Source: an uncultured Methylococcaceae bacterium (GTDB lineage Bacteria > Pseudomonadota > Gammaproteobacteria > Methylococcales > Methylomonadaceae). Taken from it: a stretch of 64,000 nt of DNA. The notes below the pieces were generated by a model that saw only the letters and a program-made list of their open reading frames with translations, had not been told where the DNA came from and made no database searches. The stretch's first letter is position 1. Each line of letters begins with the position of its first letter. Below are positions 47,479 to 57,361 of this stretch, in pieces. The stretch is from assembly GCA_903917345.1 (NCBI GenBank), contig CAIXAE010000009.1, forward strand, positions 62,001 through 126,000. The letters run 5' to 3'. The translations under genes and the position numbers were made by a program.

Positions 47479-48210
47479 TTAACAAAATAATGTTCTACCG
47501 CCATCAATCGTTAAAACTTGCCCCGTCATATAGCTAGCATTTTCAATTAAAAAACTTACCGCTTTAGCTATATCTTCAGGTTGACCCTGTCGCTTTAACA
47601 CAACCCTCTGCAGAATTTCTTGTTGCTGATCTACTGACTCCAATGCTTCGGGCCAAATAATCGCACCTGGGGCAATTGCATTAACCCTCACATCCGGCCC
47701 TAATTCTTTTGCCAGAACCTTAGTCATAGCCACTAACCCAGCCTTAGCTATACTATAAACAGGGTAGTTTTTTAATCCTCTCTCAGCATGAATATCAACA
47801 ATATTGACCACGCAGCCCTGATTTTTTGCCAATGTTTCCGATAATGCTTTTACTAAGAAAAAGGGTGCCTTTAAATTACTACCCAATAAATCATCCCACT
47901 GCTCCTCGGTAACATCAGAGAATTCGGTTGGGTAAAAAGAAGACGCATTATTAACTAACACATCTAATCCACCCCAAATCTCAGACGCCTTAGTTGCCAA
48001 AGCTTCCAATTCTAAATTGTTCGTTAACTCAGCTTGCATCGTAACAGCGGAATTAGGTCTTAATTTATTTAAATCCTCACACAATGCCAAAGCCTCAACT
48101 TCGGAAGATCTATAATGCAAAAAGACATTACATCCTTGATCATGTAACAACCGCGCACAAGCCGCACCAATTCGCTTTGCAGCCCCTGTTATCAAAACAT
48201 TTCTTTGCAT
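47479..48210 (-). CDS. pteridine reductase (short-chain dehydrogenase)
   Basis: 243 residues, SDR fold. The TGAAKRIGAACARLL cofactor motif, with Arg in the TGxxxRIG form that pteridine reductases use for NADPH, NNASSFYPTEF, and the catalytic Y-x3-K (YSIAKAG) preceded by an Asp-bearing strand (VVNIVDIHAERG) point to a FolM/PTR1-type enzyme reducing dihydro- to tetrahydropterins. Its position next to folB-folK supports this. Another SDR specificity cannot be excluded. Confidence 0.85.
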   Translation of the reverse strand: MQRNVLITGAAKRIGAACARLLHDQGCNVFLHYRSSEVEALALCEDLNKLRPNSAVTMQAELTNNLELEALATKASEIWGGLDVLVNNASSFYPTEFSDVTEEQWDDLLGSNLKAPFFLVKALSETLAKNQGCVVNIVDIHAERGLKNYPVYSIAKAGLVAMTKVLAKELGPDVRVNAIAPGAIIWPEALESVDQQQEILQRVVLKRQGQPEDIAKAVSFLIENASYMTGQVLTIDGGRTLFC

Positions 48211-48473
48211 ATTATCAACAACTCAACTCAATAAATTAACCCAAGAGCACTCATAAAACAGAAAGGTTTTCTAGACATAGTAAAGCACAATCAACACTTA
48301 TAATTAAAATACTCACGCCTGTAATTAAAAATTATTAATCCCAAGCACTGCCGACTAAAATTAACATTTAGTAAACAGACTATTTCTGCTAACCTATTCA
48401 GATAATCAACAAAGCAAAAATCATCACACACTTGATTTAAGCTTTATGTAAGCACTTTAATACGAGGAATATC

Positions 48474-49064
48474 ATGAACGAACTCACAAAAAAACTATTC
48501 AACTATTTTTTGATAGGTACATTCTCAGTCATTCCAATAGTCGTTGTTTTACAAATCATTTTTTTCGTAAAAGACTTAATATCTGACCTCTTCAAAGTTG
48601 TTTACGCTTTTTCAGACAATTATTTATATACCGGAATATTTTTTGTCTTTAGTTTTATCTTATTAATTTGGATTGGCAGCACTATTGCCGAAAAAGGTCG
48701 ATCATGGGTCATTCACTTATTTGATTTAATTATCAGCAAAATTCCTTTTATCAGCACTGTATACCGAGTCATAAAAAAAGTAATCAACATGTTTGCTTCA
48801 CATGAACAAACTATTGCCAAAGAAGTTGTTTATGTTGAATATCCAAAGGACGGCATATGGGTGCCCGCATACGTCACTAATCGTTACGAAAACAAATATG
48901 TATTATTTATTCCCACATCACCCAATCCTACTTCTGGCTTTACCATCATTGTGGACAAATCAAAACTAATTAAATCAGCCATGGATATTGAGGAAGCAAC
49001 CAGCTTTATCGTAAGTGTGGGCGTTGATTTCAATAAGTCTGCAGAAACGCTTAACCTACCCTAG
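48474..49064 (+). CDS. DUF502 family membrane protein
   Basis: 196 residues with two N-terminal membrane helices (YFLIGTFSVIPIVVVLQIIFFV and YTGIFFVFSFILLIWIGSTIAEKG), then KIPFISTVYRVIKKVINMF and a cytoplasmic beta-rich domain with VFIPTSPNPTSGFTIIVDKS. This order is typical of DUF502, which has no established function in bacteria. A GAGGA ribosome-binding sequence lies before the ATG. Confidence 0.88.
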   Translation: MNELTKKLFNYFLIGTFSVIPIVVVLQIIFFVKDLISDLFKVVYAFSDNYLYTGIFFVFSFILLIWIGSTIAEKGRSWVIHLFDLIISKIPFISTVYRVIKKVINMFASHEQTIAKEVVYVEYPKDGIWVPAYVTNRYENKYVLFIPTSPNPTSGFTIIVDKSKLIKSAMDIEEATSFIVSVGVDFNKSAETLNLP

Positions 49065-49094
49065 ACAACATTCAATAGATATTAAAGCCCAAAA

Positions 49095-49128
49095 AATACC
49101 CCTCTCTTTTATCAAAAGTAGGGGTATT
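49095..49128. terminator. hairpin between DUF502 gene and fbp
   Basis: Outer stem AATACCCCT (49095-49103)/AGGGGTATT (49120-49128) with an inner CTTTT/AAAAG stem. It sits between convergent genes; flanking sequence is A/T-rich on both sides, fitting a bidirectional terminator. Confidence 0.65.
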
Positions 49129-49161
49129 AAAATTTAAACCTGTTTTGGACAATCTTATGCC

Positions 49162-50166
49162 TTAAGATGCCAAATGATATTCGACTATTCGTTCTACTTC
49201 TTTCTTTGAGCCTAACACTAAAGGCACCCGCTGATGAATGCCAGAAGGTTTAATATCAAGAATTCGTTCACGCCCAGTTGAACAAGCGCCACCAGCCTGC
49301 TCAATAATAAAAGCCATAGGGTTAGCCTCATACATTAAGCGTAATCGGCCTGCTTTAGAAGGATCTTTAAAATCGTAGGGATACATAAAAACGCCGCCAC
49401 GCGTTAAAATTCGATACACCTCTGCAACCAATGAGGCTAACCAACGCATATTAAAGTTTTTACCCCGCGGCCCCTCCACCCCCTGCAAACACTCTTCAAC
49501 ATAGCGTTGCATAGGCTTTTCCCAAAAACGCTGATTAGACATATTAATGGCAAACTCACTGGTCTCTTCAGGAATAGTGATGATAGGGTGCGTTAATATA
49601 AACTCGCCTATTTCTTGATCTAAGGTAAAGCCATTCACACCCTGCCCAGTCGTTAGCATCATCATTGTCGAAGGGCCATATAAAACAAAACCTGCACAAA
49701 CTTGCTCATGCCCTGGTCGCAAAAAGTCATCTGTCTTAGGCTCAATGCCTTCTTCACAACGCAAGATAGAAAAAATAGTACCCACTGTCAAATTGACATC
49801 AATATTTGAAGAACCATCCAATGGATCGAATAGAACCAAATACTTACCCCTTGGATATTGCCCAGGAATAGAAATTATTTCATCAATCTCTTCTGAGGCC
49901 ATGCCCGCTAAGCAACCATTCCAATTTAGCGAGTTAACCATAATATCATGGGTAATAATATCTAACTTCTTTTGCTCTTCACCCTGAACATTTTCTGACT
50001 CTGCACTTCCTAAAACACCTACTAGAGCGCCTTGGTTAACCAAATGGGATATTTGTTTACACGCAGTAGCAATATTATTAAGCAATACACTAAAAGTGCC
50101 TGAAGCATTTTGTGACTCCCTCTGTTGCTCAATAATAAATTGAGTCAAGGTGACTTTATTCGTCAT
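49162..50166 (-). CDS. fbp: fructose-1,6-bisphosphatase, class I
   Basis: 334 residues. The metal-binding [26 protein letters not shown], the ASEE block (MASEEIDEI) and [37 protein letters not shown] are the class I signatures. It removes the 1-phosphate of fructose-1,6-bisphosphate in gluconeogenesis or in sugar-phosphate cycles. It starts 3 bp after the SemiSWEET gene, so they share a transcript. Confidence 0.96.
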   Translation of the reverse strand: MTNKVTLTQFIIEQQRESQNASGTFSVLLNNIATACKQISHLVNQGALVGVLGSAESENVQGEEQKKLDIITHDIMVNSLNWNGCLAGMASEEIDEIISIPGQYPRGKYLVLFDPLDGSSNIDVNLTVGTIFSILRCEEGIEPKTDDFLRPGHEQVCAGFVLYGPSTMMMLTTGQGVNGFTLDQEIGEFILTHPIITIPEETSEFAINMSNQRFWEKPMQRYVEECLQGVEGPRGKNFNMRWLASLVAEVYRILTRGGVFMYPYDFKDPSKAGRLRLMYEANPMAFIIEQAGGACSTGRERILDIKPSGIHQRVPLVLGSKKEVERIVEYHLAS

Positions 50167-50169
50167 TAT

Positions 50170-50439
50170 TTATTTCCTAAATAAAGTATTGTAAATTTTG
50201 TATGACAATATTATTCCAGCCAATACCAGCGTAATCGCGTTAGCGATATAAATAGCCTCATCCTCAATTAAGATGCCATAAATTAACCAACATAAAACAC
50301 CCATAGAAAAAAGACTGTACATCCCTAAAGATAAACCATCCGTATCTTTGGTTTTAATCGTTAAGATTGCTTGCGGCAAAAATGAAGCCGTAGTGCAAGT
50401 CGCAGCCACATAGCTGATAATTTCATGCGTTTCTATCAT
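50170..50439 (-). CDS. SemiSWEET sugar transporter
   Basis: 89 residues with three membrane helices. The PQ-loop motif FLPQAILTIKTKDTDGLSLGMYSLFSMGVLCWLIYG is diagnostic; two copies form a facilitative sugar channel. It is immediately upstream of fbp (3-bp gap), an arrangement that suggests sugar movement linked to gluconeogenic flux, but the substrate is unknown. Confidence 0.92.
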   Translation of the reverse strand: MIETHEIISYVAATCTTASFLPQAILTIKTKDTDGLSLGMYSLFSMGVLCWLIYGILIEDEAIYIANAITLVLAGIILSYKIYNTLFRK

Positions 50440-50476
50440 TGAGGTACCCTATGCTTTCTTATTTACAGACATATCA

Positions 50477-52087
50477 CTAAACACCACGATACCCTGACGT
50501 AATGGGATATCGTCTATCACGACCAAAGGATCGACTGGTTATTTTTATACCTGGGGGGGACTGTCTACGTTTATATTCATTTCGATCCACTAAACTAATG
50601 GCTCTAGCCACATCAGCTTGCTTATAGCCCGCGGCCACAATTTCATCAGCCGATTGATCGAGCTCTACGTAGCGCTCCAAAATAGGATCTAAAACATCAT
50701 AGGGAGGCAAAGAATCAGCATCCACTTGATCGGGCGCCAACTCAGCCGAAGGTGGACGGATAATAACCCGCTCAGGAATCACAGCAGAAAGACTGTTTCT
50801 ATAATTAGCTAATTGATAAACCAACAACTTAGGTACGTCTTTAATAGGCGCAAATCCACCGGCCATATCACCATACAAAGTGGCATAACCGACGCTCATT
50901 TCACTCTTATTGCCCGTAGTTAACAACAACTTACCTTTTTTATTAGACAGTGCCATCAAGATAACACCTCGACAACGTGCCTGAATATTTTCTTCCGTGG
51001 TGTCTTTAGCAGTCCCTTCAAAGACCTCTGCCAACATACCTGTAAAAGCTTCGACTGCGGGAGCGATAGGAATGATATGGTATTTGACCCGCAAGGCCTC
51101 TGCCTCTAAAACAGCATCTTCATTACTCATATCTTGCGTATAGGCAGAAGGCATTAATACTACCTCAACCCTCTCTGCACCTAAAGCGTCAACAGCCAAA
51201 GCTAAAACCAATGCAGAATCAATACCCCCAGACAGGCCTAAAAGAGCCCCTTTAAAACCATTCTTTCTAACATAATCTTTAATACCCAGCACTAAGGCTT
51301 GGTATTCACTGGAGATATAGTTATATAGTGGTGCGCAGTGAGTCTTTAATGGATTTACCCCATCAAAGTCCACCACACTGATTTGCTCTTTAAACTCTTC
51401 GGCTCTAAAAACGATTTGTCCGTTTGCATCGACCACAAAAGAAGCGCCATCAAAAATCAACTCATCTTGCCCGCCAACTTGATTAACATAAACCAAAGGC
51501 AGCCCTGCCTCTTTAACTTGCTGACAAACAACCGCCTCTCGTTGATGCACTTTTCCTGCATTGAACGGAGAAGCATTCAACGTTAACATTAATTCAGCGC
51601 CAGCCTCTTTATAAGTGTTTATAAAACCATCAGTCCAAACATCTTCACAAATAGATAAACCAATAAAAACGCCATTAAATTCAAAGACGCTAGGCTCATT
51701 ACCCGCTACAAAATAGCGCTGCTCATCAAATACGCCATAATTGGGCAAAAACTGCTTACGATAATTGGCAACGATGACGCCTTGATACAACACGACAGCA
51801 CTATTATAGAGTTGCTTACCCTTTAACTCAGGATAGCCCACCACGATGGCTATATCAGTAACGCGATCAGCCAACTCATAAATAGCATTATTGGCAGCCG
51901 CAATAAAATCAGCACGGAGTAATAAGTCTTCAGCGGGATAACCGGTAATGGTTAACTCAGGAAAAACAACCAATTCAGCTTGCAATTGATCTCGCGCATA
52001 AACAGCCGCTGTAACGATAGCATCAACATTTGCCGCTATATTTCCAACCACAAAGTTAATTTGAGCGAGGGCAACTTTTAATGACAT
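50477..52087 (-). CDS. nadE: NAD+ synthase, glutamine-hydrolysing
   Basis: 536 residues, two domains. An N-terminal nitrilase-type glutaminase with E44 (VVFPELTITGYP), K111 (RKQFLPNYG) and C147 (LSICEDVW) releases ammonia. The C-terminal ATP pyrophosphatase has the P-loop LGLSGGIDSALV (about 284-294) and TTGNKSEMSVGYATLYGDMAGG. It amidates nicotinic acid adenine dinucleotide to NAD+. It is divergent from the B12-dependent regulator gene. Confidence 0.95.
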   Translation of the reverse strand: MSLKVALAQINFVVGNIAANVDAIVTAAVYARDQLQAELVVFPELTITGYPAEDLLLRADFIAAANNAIYELADRVTDIAIVVGYPELKGKQLYNSAVVLYQGVIVANYRKQFLPNYGVFDEQRYFVAGNEPSVFEFNGVFIGLSICEDVWTDGFINTYKEAGAELMLTLNASPFNAGKVHQREAVVCQQVKEAGLPLVYVNQVGGQDELIFDGASFVVDANGQIVFRAEEFKEQISVVDFDGVNPLKTHCAPLYNYISSEYQALVLGIKDYVRKNGFKGALLGLSGGIDSALVLALAVDALGAERVEVVLMPSAYTQDMSNEDAVLEAEALRVKYHIIPIAPAVEAFTGMLAEVFEGTAKDTTEENIQARCRGVILMALSNKKGKLLLTTGNKSEMSVGYATLYGDMAGGFAPIKDVPKLLVYQLANYRNSLSAVIPERVIIRPPSAELAPDQVDADSLPPYDVLDPILERYVELDQSADEIVAAGYKQADVARAISLVDRNEYKRRQSPPGIKITSRSFGRDRRYPITSGYRGV

Positions 52088-52262
52088 GAAAAACTCTGAG
52101 TTAGGCTAAAAATAAGGAATGAACATACAGCCAACATTATACTGAATTTTTTATCTCACATTGATCAAGACAATAAAACGCCCCTGTAACTTGCATTTAT
52201 CATCTAAGCTGGTATTTTTAATGACAAGCACTACAAAAACCCACAAACCTAATATGTAAATT

Positions 52263-52302
52263 TTTTGTCAATGTTTTGTATAAGTTTGTGATAGCATATA
52301 AT
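52263..52302 (+). promoter_or_regulatory. phased TGT repeats overlapping the promoter of the B12-dependent regulator
   Basis: T-rich TGT elements at 52266-52268, 52277-52279 and 52287-52289 are spaced 11 and 10 bp apart. A TATAAT -10 box is at 52297-52302, so the repeats cover the -35 region. CarH-type regulators bind helically phased ~11-bp repeats, so this is a candidate autoregulatory operator. Confidence 0.5.
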
Positions 52303-52325
52303 TTTTAATACGATAAAAATGCACT

Positions 52326-53303
52326 ATGACTGTAACTAATGATGATACAGCGCAATACTTAATTAGAACAGTTTCTAAAAGATCTGGCGTTAAATCTGAT
52401 CTTGTTAGAGCCTGGGAGCGCCGTTATCAAGCTGTAAGCCCTGTTCGTACTTCAGGTGGACACAGAGTTTATACAGATCAAGACATTGCTCGATTAAAAT
52501 TACTTAATCAAGCCACAAACAATGGGCACAGCATTAGCCAGATTGCCCAACTGTCCTTAGATGATCTTAAACAATTAATTAAAACTGAAGCGGTTACAAA
52601 TACGCTACAACCCGAACTTAATCAAACATCGATCAGAGACAAATATCACATAGCAGAAGATTACAATGTCAAATGCTATGGAGCCGTATTAGCTTTTGAT
52701 GCTCAAGCCTTAGAGTCACACTTTGAAAATGCAATTGTAGAATTGGGATCAGAAGCTTTCATTGAGCTACTCTTAAGCCCATTACTATCCAAAATTGGCG
52801 AGCGTTGGAAAACAGGTGAACTCAGACCCGTTCATGAACACATGACGTCATCTGTAATACGATCACTCACCTACATTTTAAGAAACAACAACCCCTGCCC
52901 TGCAAATGCACCCAGAATGATTGTTAGTACGCCTATTGGACAACTACATGAACTCGGTGCTTTATTAGCCGCAATAATGGCTGAGCTTTGTGGCTGGCAA
53001 GTCACCTATCTTGGGGCAAATCTACCTGCCGAAGAAATTGCCGCAGCCGTTAAATATACCCATGCATGCGCACTGACATTAAGCATCAGTTTTGCGAGTG
53101 AAGACAATATTGTTGCTAAAGAATTAAGACGCATAAAGAAATTGATCGGCAATGATGTTGCGCTGATCGTAGGGGGACGAGCAGCCAGTCATTATCAAGG
53201 TGTATTAGCTGAAATAGGCGTACCTAACATACTAGGTTACGCTCACTTCAAAGAGATTTTAAAACAACTTGCAGATCAACATCACGCAACATCTAACACC
53301 TAA
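52326..53303 (+). CDS. MerR-family B12-dependent photoreceptor regulator (CarH/LitR-like)
   Basis: 325 residues in three parts. A MerR helix-turn-helix (10-80) has RTVSKRSGVKSDLVRAWERRY and SGGHRVYTDQDI. A helical domain (about 110-190) contains W161-x9-E171-H172, the light-sensing motif of CarH. A B12-binding Rossmann domain (195-320) has H208 in GQLHELG as lower axial ligand, then YLGANLPAEEI, LTLSISF and VGGRAA. CarH binds DNA as a tetramer with adenosylcobalamin in the dark and falls apart in light. No carotenoid or photolyase gene is adjacent, so targets are unknown. Confidence 0.88.
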   Translation: MTVTNDDTAQYLIRTVSKRSGVKSDLVRAWERRYQAVSPVRTSGGHRVYTDQDIARLKLLNQATNNGHSISQIAQLSLDDLKQLIKTEAVTNTLQPELNQTSIRDKYHIAEDYNVKCYGAVLAFDAQALESHFENAIVELGSEAFIELLLSPLLSKIGERWKTGELRPVHEHMTSSVIRSLTYILRNNNPCPANAPRMIVSTPIGQLHELGALLAAIMAELCGWQVTYLGANLPAEEIAAAVKYTHACALTLSISFASEDNIVAKELRRIKKLIGNDVALIVGGRAASHYQGVLAEIGVPNILGYAHFKEILKQLADQHHATSNT

Positions 53304-53323
53304 CCCTCACTTTACTGTGCACC

Positions 53324-53752
53324 ATGACTTTTTGGACAAGTAAAAAGCTAACAGAAATGACACCCGAAGAATGGGAGTCATTATGTGATCATTGTGGAAA
53401 ATGTTGTTTACACAAACTAGAAGACGAAGAGACTGGGGAGATTTTTTTTACTGATGTTGCGTGCAAATTACTTAAGATAAATACCTGTCAATGCTCGCAC
53501 TACAGTCAACGCAATGCGTTAGTACCTGAGTGTCTTAATATTAGAACAATGGACACCGCTCAATATGAATGGTTACCTTCAACTTGCGCCTATCGACTCC
53601 TTAACGACAACCAACCCTTACCTACTTGGCACCCTTTAATAAAAGGTAATACCAAAGCCATGAAGAAAAAAGGCGTTTCTATTAGCAATTACGCAATATC
53701 TGAGTCTCCCAAATTAGATTTAGAAGATCATATTATTGATTGGATTATTTAA
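53324..53752 (+). CDS. YcgN family cysteine-cluster protein
   Basis: 142 residues. MTPEEWESLCDHCGKCCLHKLEDEETGEIFFTDVACKLL and CQCSHYSQRNALVPECL contain the conserved cysteines of the YcgN/UPF0260 family (YkgJ-like zinc or iron-sulfur cluster fold). LPSTCAYRLL and the C-terminal HIIDWII are also typical. Its function is unknown. It lies 20 bp after the B12 regulator gene, so it may be cotranscribed with it. The stop overlaps the opposite gene by 4 bp. Confidence 0.9.
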   Translation: MTFWTSKKLTEMTPEEWESLCDHCGKCCLHKLEDEETGEIFFTDVACKLLKINTCQCSHYSQRNALVPECLNIRTMDTAQYEWLPSTCAYRLLNDNQPLPTWHPLIKGNTKAMKKKGVSISNYAISESPKLDLEDHIIDWII

Positions 53753-54207
53753 TCCGGCTTAACATTGATACTAATCCCTGCCCCATCAACCGTTTTTTTC
53801 TTTTCAATTTCTGGCTCAGGTGAGGTAATAAAATTACCATTAAGTTCTAAGGCTCTCGGCTTCGCCTTAGTCTTTGTATCAAAATAATCAGATGTTTGAT
53901 TTTGCCCGTTTTTTTTCTTATCCGTTAACAAATCAAAACTATCTTGTTCATTAAAGGGCACAGACAAATCTAAAGGTTTATAAAGTTGATCAGGATCAAT
54001 CTCTATAGGCGGAGTAATAACGACTGTTTTCTTTTTAGATTTATGTTTTGGTTTAACTTTGGGCTTTAGATCCGGCATTATTGAGTTTAATGAAGGCTGA
54101 ACAGCCTCTTCTAAGATAACCTCAGCTATTACAGGCGAACTCAAGGTATTAATATAAAAGCTACCGACAACTAGAAAACTTAATAAAAGTTTACGACACA
54201 TAAGCAT
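53749..54207 (-). CDS. exported lysine-rich hypothetical protein
   Basis: 152 residues, not recognised. An N-terminal signal peptide (KLLLSFLVVGSFYINTLSSPVIA) is followed by a low-complexity, Lys/Pro-rich segment (LKPKVKPKHKSKKKTVVITPP) and a polar tail without cysteines or enzymatic motifs. The composition suggests a disordered periplasmic protein that might bind an anionic partner. It meets the YcgN gene tail to tail with a 4-bp overlap. Confidence 0.55.
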   Translation of the reverse strand: MLMCRKLLLSFLVVGSFYINTLSSPVIAEVILEEAVQPSLNSIMPDLKPKVKPKHKSKKKTVVITPPIEIDPDQLYKPLDLSVPFNEQDSFDLLTDKKKNGQNQTSDYFDTKTKAKPRALELNGNFITSPEPEIEKKKTVDGAGISINVKPD

Positions 54208-54285
54208 ATCAATATTCCACCCAATTTAAGATTGTAACTGAGCAAATTAAAAAACCTAACCTAACTTATTTAGAGTCTCTTAAAA

Positions 54286-54318
54286 GAAAACACAAAGGCG
54301 GATGCACTTTGTGTTTTC
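54286..54318 (-). terminator. terminator after the DUF5765 gene
   Basis: Perfect 12-bp arms GAAAACACAAAG (54286-54297) and CTTTGTGTTTTC (54307-54318) with a 9-base loop. Read on the minus strand it ends in TTTTCTTTT, a good Rho-independent terminator. Confidence 0.8.
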
Positions 54319-54347
54319 AAATGTTATTTCATCTTAGAGGTAAAAGC

Positions 54348-55103
54348 TTAGAGCTCATCCCCCACCTCAGTTTTATAAAATGGCCACTTTTTAACATGTA
54401 GATATTTTCTAATCGGTGTCTTAATAACTGATACACACAATGCAATAGAAAATAAGCACCATACAGCCGCATACTCATTGGGATCTGACGTTGTAATATC
54501 TGAAATAAAAGGCCCAATCAAATAATGAAAACCCACAAAGCGCCAAGAACCATAAACCAACGGTAAACAGAAAGAAACGACGATATAAGTAAAGGCATGT
54601 AAACCCCAATTAAAACCAAACAACCATTTAACAGGATCAGACATCAAGCCATTTAAAGGCATTTGCCACGCAATATGCCAAGCACCCGAAGTTGAACATA
54701 CATGAGGACCACAGAAGCCTTCGATGCCTACATTACAAGTACCCGCCCAAGCAAAGGGGTACATTTTAATCAACATAACGACAGTACCAATAGCACACAG
54801 GGTATAAACCGTGGTTCTAATTTTTAACTTAACGCTATTTGGAATAAAGTACATCGCCACCATATTCACAAAGAATGGCTGGAAGGATACGTGTAAATAT
54901 CCCAGCAACGTTAATATCTGATTATTAGGGTTGTCACATAAATCGATGTAAACATAGGTTGCTGCCTGCAACAACTCCATTAAAGCAAAATACGTTAATG
55001 GGATCCAAAGCTCTTTAGATTCCCCTTGCTTAATTGCCACATACGCTGCGGTACTAAGACCTACGACAGCTAGTACGCCTGACGCCTCTCCACTCCAACA
55101 CAT
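54348..55103 (-). CDS. DUF5765-like integral membrane protein
   Basis: 251 residues with about seven hydrophobic segments. It starts MCWSGEASGVLAVVGLSTAAYVAIKQGE, a start I associate with DUF5765, and has conserved-looking LMELLQAATYVYIDLCDNPNNQ, HVSFQPFFVNMVAMYFIP and Cys-rich AGTCNVGIEGFCGPHVCSTSGAWHIAWQMP. The function is unknown. It is a single gene with its own terminator. Confidence 0.7.
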   Translation of the reverse strand: MCWSGEASGVLAVVGLSTAAYVAIKQGESKELWIPLTYFALMELLQAATYVYIDLCDNPNNQILTLLGYLHVSFQPFFVNMVAMYFIPNSVKLKIRTTVYTLCAIGTVVMLIKMYPFAWAGTCNVGIEGFCGPHVCSTSGAWHIAWQMPLNGLMSDPVKWLFGFNWGLHAFTYIVVSFCLPLVYGSWRFVGFHYLIGPFISDITTSDPNEYAAVWCLFSIALCVSVIKTPIRKYLHVKKWPFYKTEVGDEL

Positions 55104-55174
55104 AAACCACTATCCCCCTTTTTTATAATTATTAATGCGACTTGCTATAAATAAACCGCCTATTGTATTACAAA

Positions 55175-55864
55175 TTAAAGTCCCGCACCCAAAGCATCAC
55201 TATCAATATAAATATCAATCGGATGACTACACGCTATCGTCGCTACAGGTAAGTCCGCACCTGCACGCCAGGCTTTAACAGCCTCTTGTTTATTAGCACC
55301 CGTAATTAAAAATAGCAGTTCATGTGTTTCACCAAGTACTTTTGCACTCATAGACACGCGCTCTGAAGGCGGCTTAGGTGAGTTATAAACGGCGTGCGTT
55401 AATGCATTAAGATCATGCACATGGCCCGGAAACAAGCTCGCTGTATGACCATCCTCCCCCATCCCTAACAACACCATATCAAAAGGTAATGCCTTGGCGA
55501 CTACATCTGCGTATGCTTGAGCGCCCAACTCAGGCCCTAGCTCAGCTGGAATATTAAAAATCTGTTCCTCTGGAATAGCCACTGCTTGCAAGAAACTCTT
55601 CTCAGCCATCAAGCTATTTCTATCGACATGATCAACAGGCAAACAACGCTCATCACCATGGTAGACGAACCATTTAGACCAATCCAAATCCGCCTTAGCC
55701 AATAAGCGATACACTTTTTCTGGCGTACTGCCACCGGCTAAGACCAATTTAAAACATCCGTGTTTAGCGATCGCTTGTTCTGCAGATCTTAATAGATGTT
55801 CATAAGTAGCCGTTGCTACTTGATCTGCTGTTTCTAAGGTATGCCAACGACTGTTTTCCTGCAT
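55175..55864 (-). CDS. pgl: 6-phosphogluconolactonase
   Basis: 229 residues of the DevB-type Pgl family: KLVLAGGSTPEKVYRLLA, DWSKWFVYHGDERCLPVDHVDRNSLMAEKSFL, FDMVLLGMGEDGHTASLFPGH and LLFLITGANKQEAVKAW. It hydrolyses 6-phosphogluconolactone between the Zwf and Gnd steps. It begins on the base next to the zwf stop, so translation is coupled in gnd-zwf-pgl. Confidence 0.95.
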   Translation of the reverse strand: MQENSRWHTLETADQVATATYEHLLRSAEQAIAKHGCFKLVLAGGSTPEKVYRLLAKADLDWSKWFVYHGDERCLPVDHVDRNSLMAEKSFLQAVAIPEEQIFNIPAELGPELGAQAYADVVAKALPFDMVLLGMGEDGHTASLFPGHVHDLNALTHAVYNSPKPPSERVSMSAKVLGETHELLFLITGANKQEAVKAWRAGADLPVATIACSHPIDIYIDSDALGAGL

Positions 55865-57349
55865 TTATTTACACTCCGGTGTTAAAGAACTACGCCACGA
55901 CTGGGCGCTTTTTTCAAATAATCGACTGTCTTCAGGCCCCCAAGAACCCGCTGGATAGGTGACAACATAATCACGCTCATTTGCCCAGGTTTGCAGAATA
56001 GGATCCACCACACGCCAAGCATGCTCAACCTCATCAAAACGTAAAAAAAGCGATCTATCCCCTTTTAAAACATCTAATAACAAATCTTCATACGCATCAA
56101 TGGCTTTTTCATCATGATTTCTAAAACTGGCATCTAAACTACTCGTCCGGGTTTTCATCTCCAAACCGGGCTCTTTAACCGTCATTTCAATACGAATACA
56201 TTCATCAGGCTGTATGCCCATTAAAATCCAGTTTTGATTCATACAATGCAGCTCTGTATCTCGAAAGAACTGTAAGGGAGGGTGTCTAAAACAAATTGAA
56301 ATAGTAGATTGCGACTTAGCCATGCGTTTACCTGTACGCATATACATAGGCACGCCACGCCAGCGCCAGTTATCAATATACAACTTCATAGACGCATAAG
56401 TTTCAGTAATGCTATTTTCAGGAATATTATCTTCCTGCAAATAACTCTTCACACTTTCGCCTTTAATATGACCCTGTGCATACTGCCCCCTAAAAGCATG
56501 ACTATGCACCGCCTCTTTAGGAATCGGTCTAATTGACTTAAGCACCTTAACCTTTTCGTCTCGCAAAGACTCTGCATCCATCGTTGCAGGCGGTTCCATG
56601 GTGACTAAAGTCAGTAACTGCAGCAAATGGCTTTGCAACATATCACGCAAGGCACCCGAACCATTATAATAATCGCCCCGCCCTTCTATACCCAACTCTT
56701 CTGAATGGGTAATTTGAATATGATCAATATAATTACGATTCCATAAAGGCTCAAGCATGACATTAGCAAAACGGAACACTAAGACATTTTGCACCATGCC
56801 TTTGCCCAAATAATGATCTATGCGGTAAATTTGTTCTTCGGTTAAATAACGACTAATCCGTTTTTGTAAGGCCTGCGCACTGTCTAAATCATAACCAAAC
56901 GGTTTTTCGATAATAACGCGACGCCAGCCATCCTCTTCTTCAAATAAGCGATTATCGCTCAACCTCTCCATCACCATGCCAAAATCAGCCGGACTGATCG
57001 ACAAGTAAAAAGCCATATTTCTAGAAAAGTTAACTTTGTCGCTTAACACTTTAGCCAAATCGGAGTAACACTCCAATTGCCCAATATCACCTTGATGATA
57101 ATACAAACGCTCACTAAAACGCTTAAATACGTTCTCATCAAACTCAGACTTTACCTTAGAGACAATCATATCTCTAACCTCATCCAACCACTTTTGCTGA
57201 TCCCAAGGTCGACGACCCATAGCCACAATCTTAGTGCCATCGGGCAATCGCTCAGCGCAGTCTAAATGATAAAGTGCCGGCATTAACTTAATACGCGACA
57301 AATTACCCGTCGCGCCAAAAATCACATACGTACAAGGCTCAGCAATCAT
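55865..57349 (-). CDS. zwf: glucose-6-phosphate 1-dehydrogenase
   Basis: 494 residues. The NADP-binding motif reads [21 protein letters not shown] (the common form is GASGDLxxRKLxPALY), then [18 protein letters not shown], the catalytic [13 protein letters not shown] and substrate-binding [35 protein letters not shown]. It opens the oxidative pentose phosphate pathway; in RuMP-cycle methylotrophs the same enzyme serves dissimilatory formaldehyde oxidation. It is 12 bp after gnd. Confidence 0.96.
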   Translation of the reverse strand: MIAEPCTYVIFGATGNLSRIKLMPALYHLDCAERLPDGTKIVAMGRRPWDQQKWLDEVRDMIVSKVKSEFDENVFKRFSERLYYHQGDIGQLECYSDLAKVLSDKVNFSRNMAFYLSISPADFGMVMERLSDNRLFEEEDGWRRVIIEKPFGYDLDSAQALQKRISRYLTEEQIYRIDHYLGKGMVQNVLVFRFANVMLEPLWNRNYIDHIQITHSEELGIEGRGDYYNGSGALRDMLQSHLLQLLTLVTMEPPATMDAESLRDEKVKVLKSIRPIPKEAVHSHAFRGQYAQGHIKGESVKSYLQEDNIPENSITETYASMKLYIDNWRWRGVPMYMRTGKRMAKSQSTISICFRHPPLQFFRDTELHCMNQNWILMGIQPDECIRIEMTVKEPGLEMKTRTSSLDASFRNHDEKAIDAYEDLLLDVLKGDRSLFLRFDEVEHAWRVVDPILQTWANERDYVVTYPAGSWGPEDSRLFEKSAQSWRSSLTPECK

Positions 57350-57361
57350 ATTAATCTCCGC

